A DNA stretch of 64,000 bases from Chrysomallon squamiferum. Taxonomy: Eukaryota > Mollusca > Gastropoda > Neomphalida > Peltospiridae. The notes below the pieces were generated by a model. That model had not been told where the DNA came from and did no database searches. It saw only the letters and a list, made by a program, of their open reading frames with translations. Positions 61,816 to 64,000 of the stretch are shown here, in pieces. The stretch spans positions 5,248,901 through 5,312,900 of the forward strand of contig CM022665.1 in NCBI GenBank assembly GCA_012295275.1. The letters are read 5' to 3'. The translations under genes were made by a program, and so were the position numbers. Every line of letters begins with the position of its first letter. Position 1 is the first letter of the stretch.

Positions 61816-64000
61816 CACAGATGCATGCATACATTCATACGTACATACTTACCTACCTACCTACCTGCCTACATGCATTCAAACATAAATACATACATGC
61901 ATTCATACAAAAATACATTCATATATATATATACACATAAATACATACTTTCATAATTCATTCAAATAATACACACACACACGCACATAAATAAATACAG
62001 CCAGCTATATGTTTATATACACACTTACACACACAGTCACACACTTATATATCCTGGCAGAACACACATATATAAGCATATATATGCTATATTTTTATAT
62101 AATGACATTACACATATATTACGTCAATTGCATCTATTGATATCATTGTTGTTAATAGTATAGGTGTTTTCGCGGAAGTAATCAATACTTTGCAATTACA
62201 TTAATTACAGTATTTGTAAACGGATATAAGTTTAAGTGTTCGATATATTGATATATCGTTTTACTTTGCTAGCTCTGTCGAATACGGATTTGTTTTAAAT
62301 GTAACTAATCAAAGTCGTGGCCTACCTTTTTTTTTTTTTTGGATGTAGGAAATCTGATATGAAGTAGCGTATAATAAGAGTTGAAGTAGCTGCACCTTAA
62401 ACATTAACACAGCGTCACTGCTCCATAACCAATATCACTAACAACATCATCTTATTCATCATCAGGTCCGTTATTAGCATGCGCATCGTCGTCATCAACA
62501 ACGTTATCAACACAGCCACAAATACCGTTACCGTCACTAGTATATCACCATTAATACAACATCAGTAAGCAAACTACCATTACCGTTATTAGGATCATCA
62601 TCTCGTTTCAACGACCATTTCCATCGTTATCACAGCAAATTCTGTGTTAAATAAAACACATACACATTAGGAACCCGATTTGAAACAGCTATTTTGCATT
62701 TTTCAGATCGTAGAAATTTACAGTTTCTGGAAAGGTCCGATAGAAGTCTATCTATATATATATATATATATATTTTTTTAATACACTGTATAAATCGAAA
62801 CTCTTCAAAATAACGTAATTTCACTTGATCTCAGATATCATCTCTTTTATCTATCGTCACTGACATAGATGCTCAAACTGATGTAAAACGATATCAATAC
62901 GCATTCAGCGTAATGTTTAACGAAGTATTAACGCGAACGAGAGAAACAGTGCAAGGAAATATCACAACGATCCAGGCGCATCGAACACCAATAGCTTCGT
63001 CAAAACGCAAACATAACGATAAAAAAAAAAAAAAAAAAAAATGGCCAGCGTTAATACACGATTCTGTTTCTTTCCATCGATCTAGCATTCGATCAATATT
63101 TATGATGAACTTCTTCATGTTTCACGAAGCAAATATTTTAAATAGAATTATAGGCGGATTGAAATCCCTGTCGTTTCTGGCTAATGATTTCATTCCAGCT
63201 CGCATATAAATCTTTGGAACGGTCATTCATGTTGAAAGGGTTTATCTGTGCTAAGGAGGAGAAGGAAAAGAAGAAGAAAAATATTTGGGTTCTGAGAAGC
63301 AGACGAATGAATAAATGAATGTAAAAATAAAGAAAGTAACAAAAAAAAAAAAAAAAACCTTTTATATATATATATATTTTTTCTTTGCGTGTGATGTTTG
63401 TGTTTATTTTGGTGTGTATTGGCATTTATGGTCATATATGTATGTATGTATGTATGTATATATGTATGTATGTATATATGTATTTATGCATGTATGCATG
63501 TATGTTTGTATGTGGGTATGTTTGTATGTGGTTATGTTTGTATGTGTGAATGTATGCATGAATATCAGTATGTATGTATGCATCAGTGTGTCTTTTGTGT
63601 ATCTATACATGCATCTATTATAATCTTATTTCACAGATAACATAATTTAGTCAGTTCAGAATGTTTTTATTTCACAGTAACAATAGCAAATAAACTACTA
63701 TAACCATAGTAAAACGAGAACATTATCGAAGATAGTTAATTAAGTTTAGCAGACAGCGGATTTTGTGTACCGTAATGACTAGATAATTATACTCTGTAAT
63801 TAAACAGAACAGTAAACTGCAAACATTGACTGTTCTTTAACACGCAACTGAGCCACTAATCCCTTGATACAGGGAAAACCCATTTCATCACGATTCTGTG
63901 TGTTTGAGTGTTTTATACTTATCTGAATTCATTATCACAAATGTTATGTTAACTATTGTCAGTTGACGCAATAATAATAATAATAATAATAAATAATAAT
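61139..64000. repeat. Simple-repeat-rich right end without a supported gene
   Basis: It contains poly-A at about 61252-61276, a short tandem repeat of about 22 bp at about 61319-61370, (CATA)n and variants at about 61783-61925, scattered (CA)n at about 61972-62045, poly-A at about 63020-63040, (TATG)n and variants at about 63437-63590, and (AAT)n at the very end. Open frames here are translations of these repeats. Confidence 0.6.

Noticed and set aside
63315-63623. Tyr/Val/Cys/Met-rich frames at the right end
   Set aside because: They are translations of TATG-type tetranucleotide repeats.

Overview
The window reads as nuclear DNA of an invertebrate animal. Genes are split by many short AT-rich introns (roughly 100-700 bp) with clean GT/AG borders. 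Homopolymers and microsatellites are very common, and several tRNA-derived SINEs and a pogo/Tigger-type DNA transposon remnant are present. A mollusc or other spiralian is my best guess. That is inference from repeat style and gene content, not from a diagnostic marker. There is no sign of bacterial operons, CRISPR or rRNA.

Left part (1-30 kb): two near-identical copies of a cytoplasmic tyrosyl-tRNA synthetase gene (YARS1-like, minus strand) lie in a large direct duplication (1-6585 and 15018-21633). Copy 1 is cut by the window start. Copy 2 is complete: 13 coding exons, 538 residues. Between them, on the plus strand, are the last five exons of a CEP57-family centrosomal protein gene whose upstream exons are not visible. 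Right of copy 2 is a complete eight-coding-exon AGPAT3/4-like lysophosphatidate acyltransferase gene (381 residues). These three are housekeeping genes with no obvious joint function. The interest lies in the duplication and in what it did to CEP57 and to copy 1.

Middle (30-42.6 kb): mostly gene-poor AT-rich DNA with a 547-bp pogo/Tigger-like element, a SINE, several long microsatellites and one fragmentary Ser/Thr- then Lys-rich open region of uncertain status.

Centre-right (42.8-52.5 kb): the most striking locus. Three short exons encode an N-terminal membrane anchor. They are followed by one exon of about 7.3 kb encoding an Asp/Ser-rich protein dominated by about 70 almost identical 75-bp (25-residue) repeats. 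The predicted product is about 2,540 residues if two single-base frame shifts and one in-frame stop are assembly errors. I do not recognise the family.

Right part (52.5-64 kb): repeat-rich DNA with SINEs and (GA)n, (ATT)n and poly-A tracts. A tetraspanin gene with an uninterrupted coding region follows, preceded by a clear TATA box and initiator. Just downstream is a short orphan coding-like open frame. The last 2.8 kb is simple-repeat DNA with no gene that I can support.
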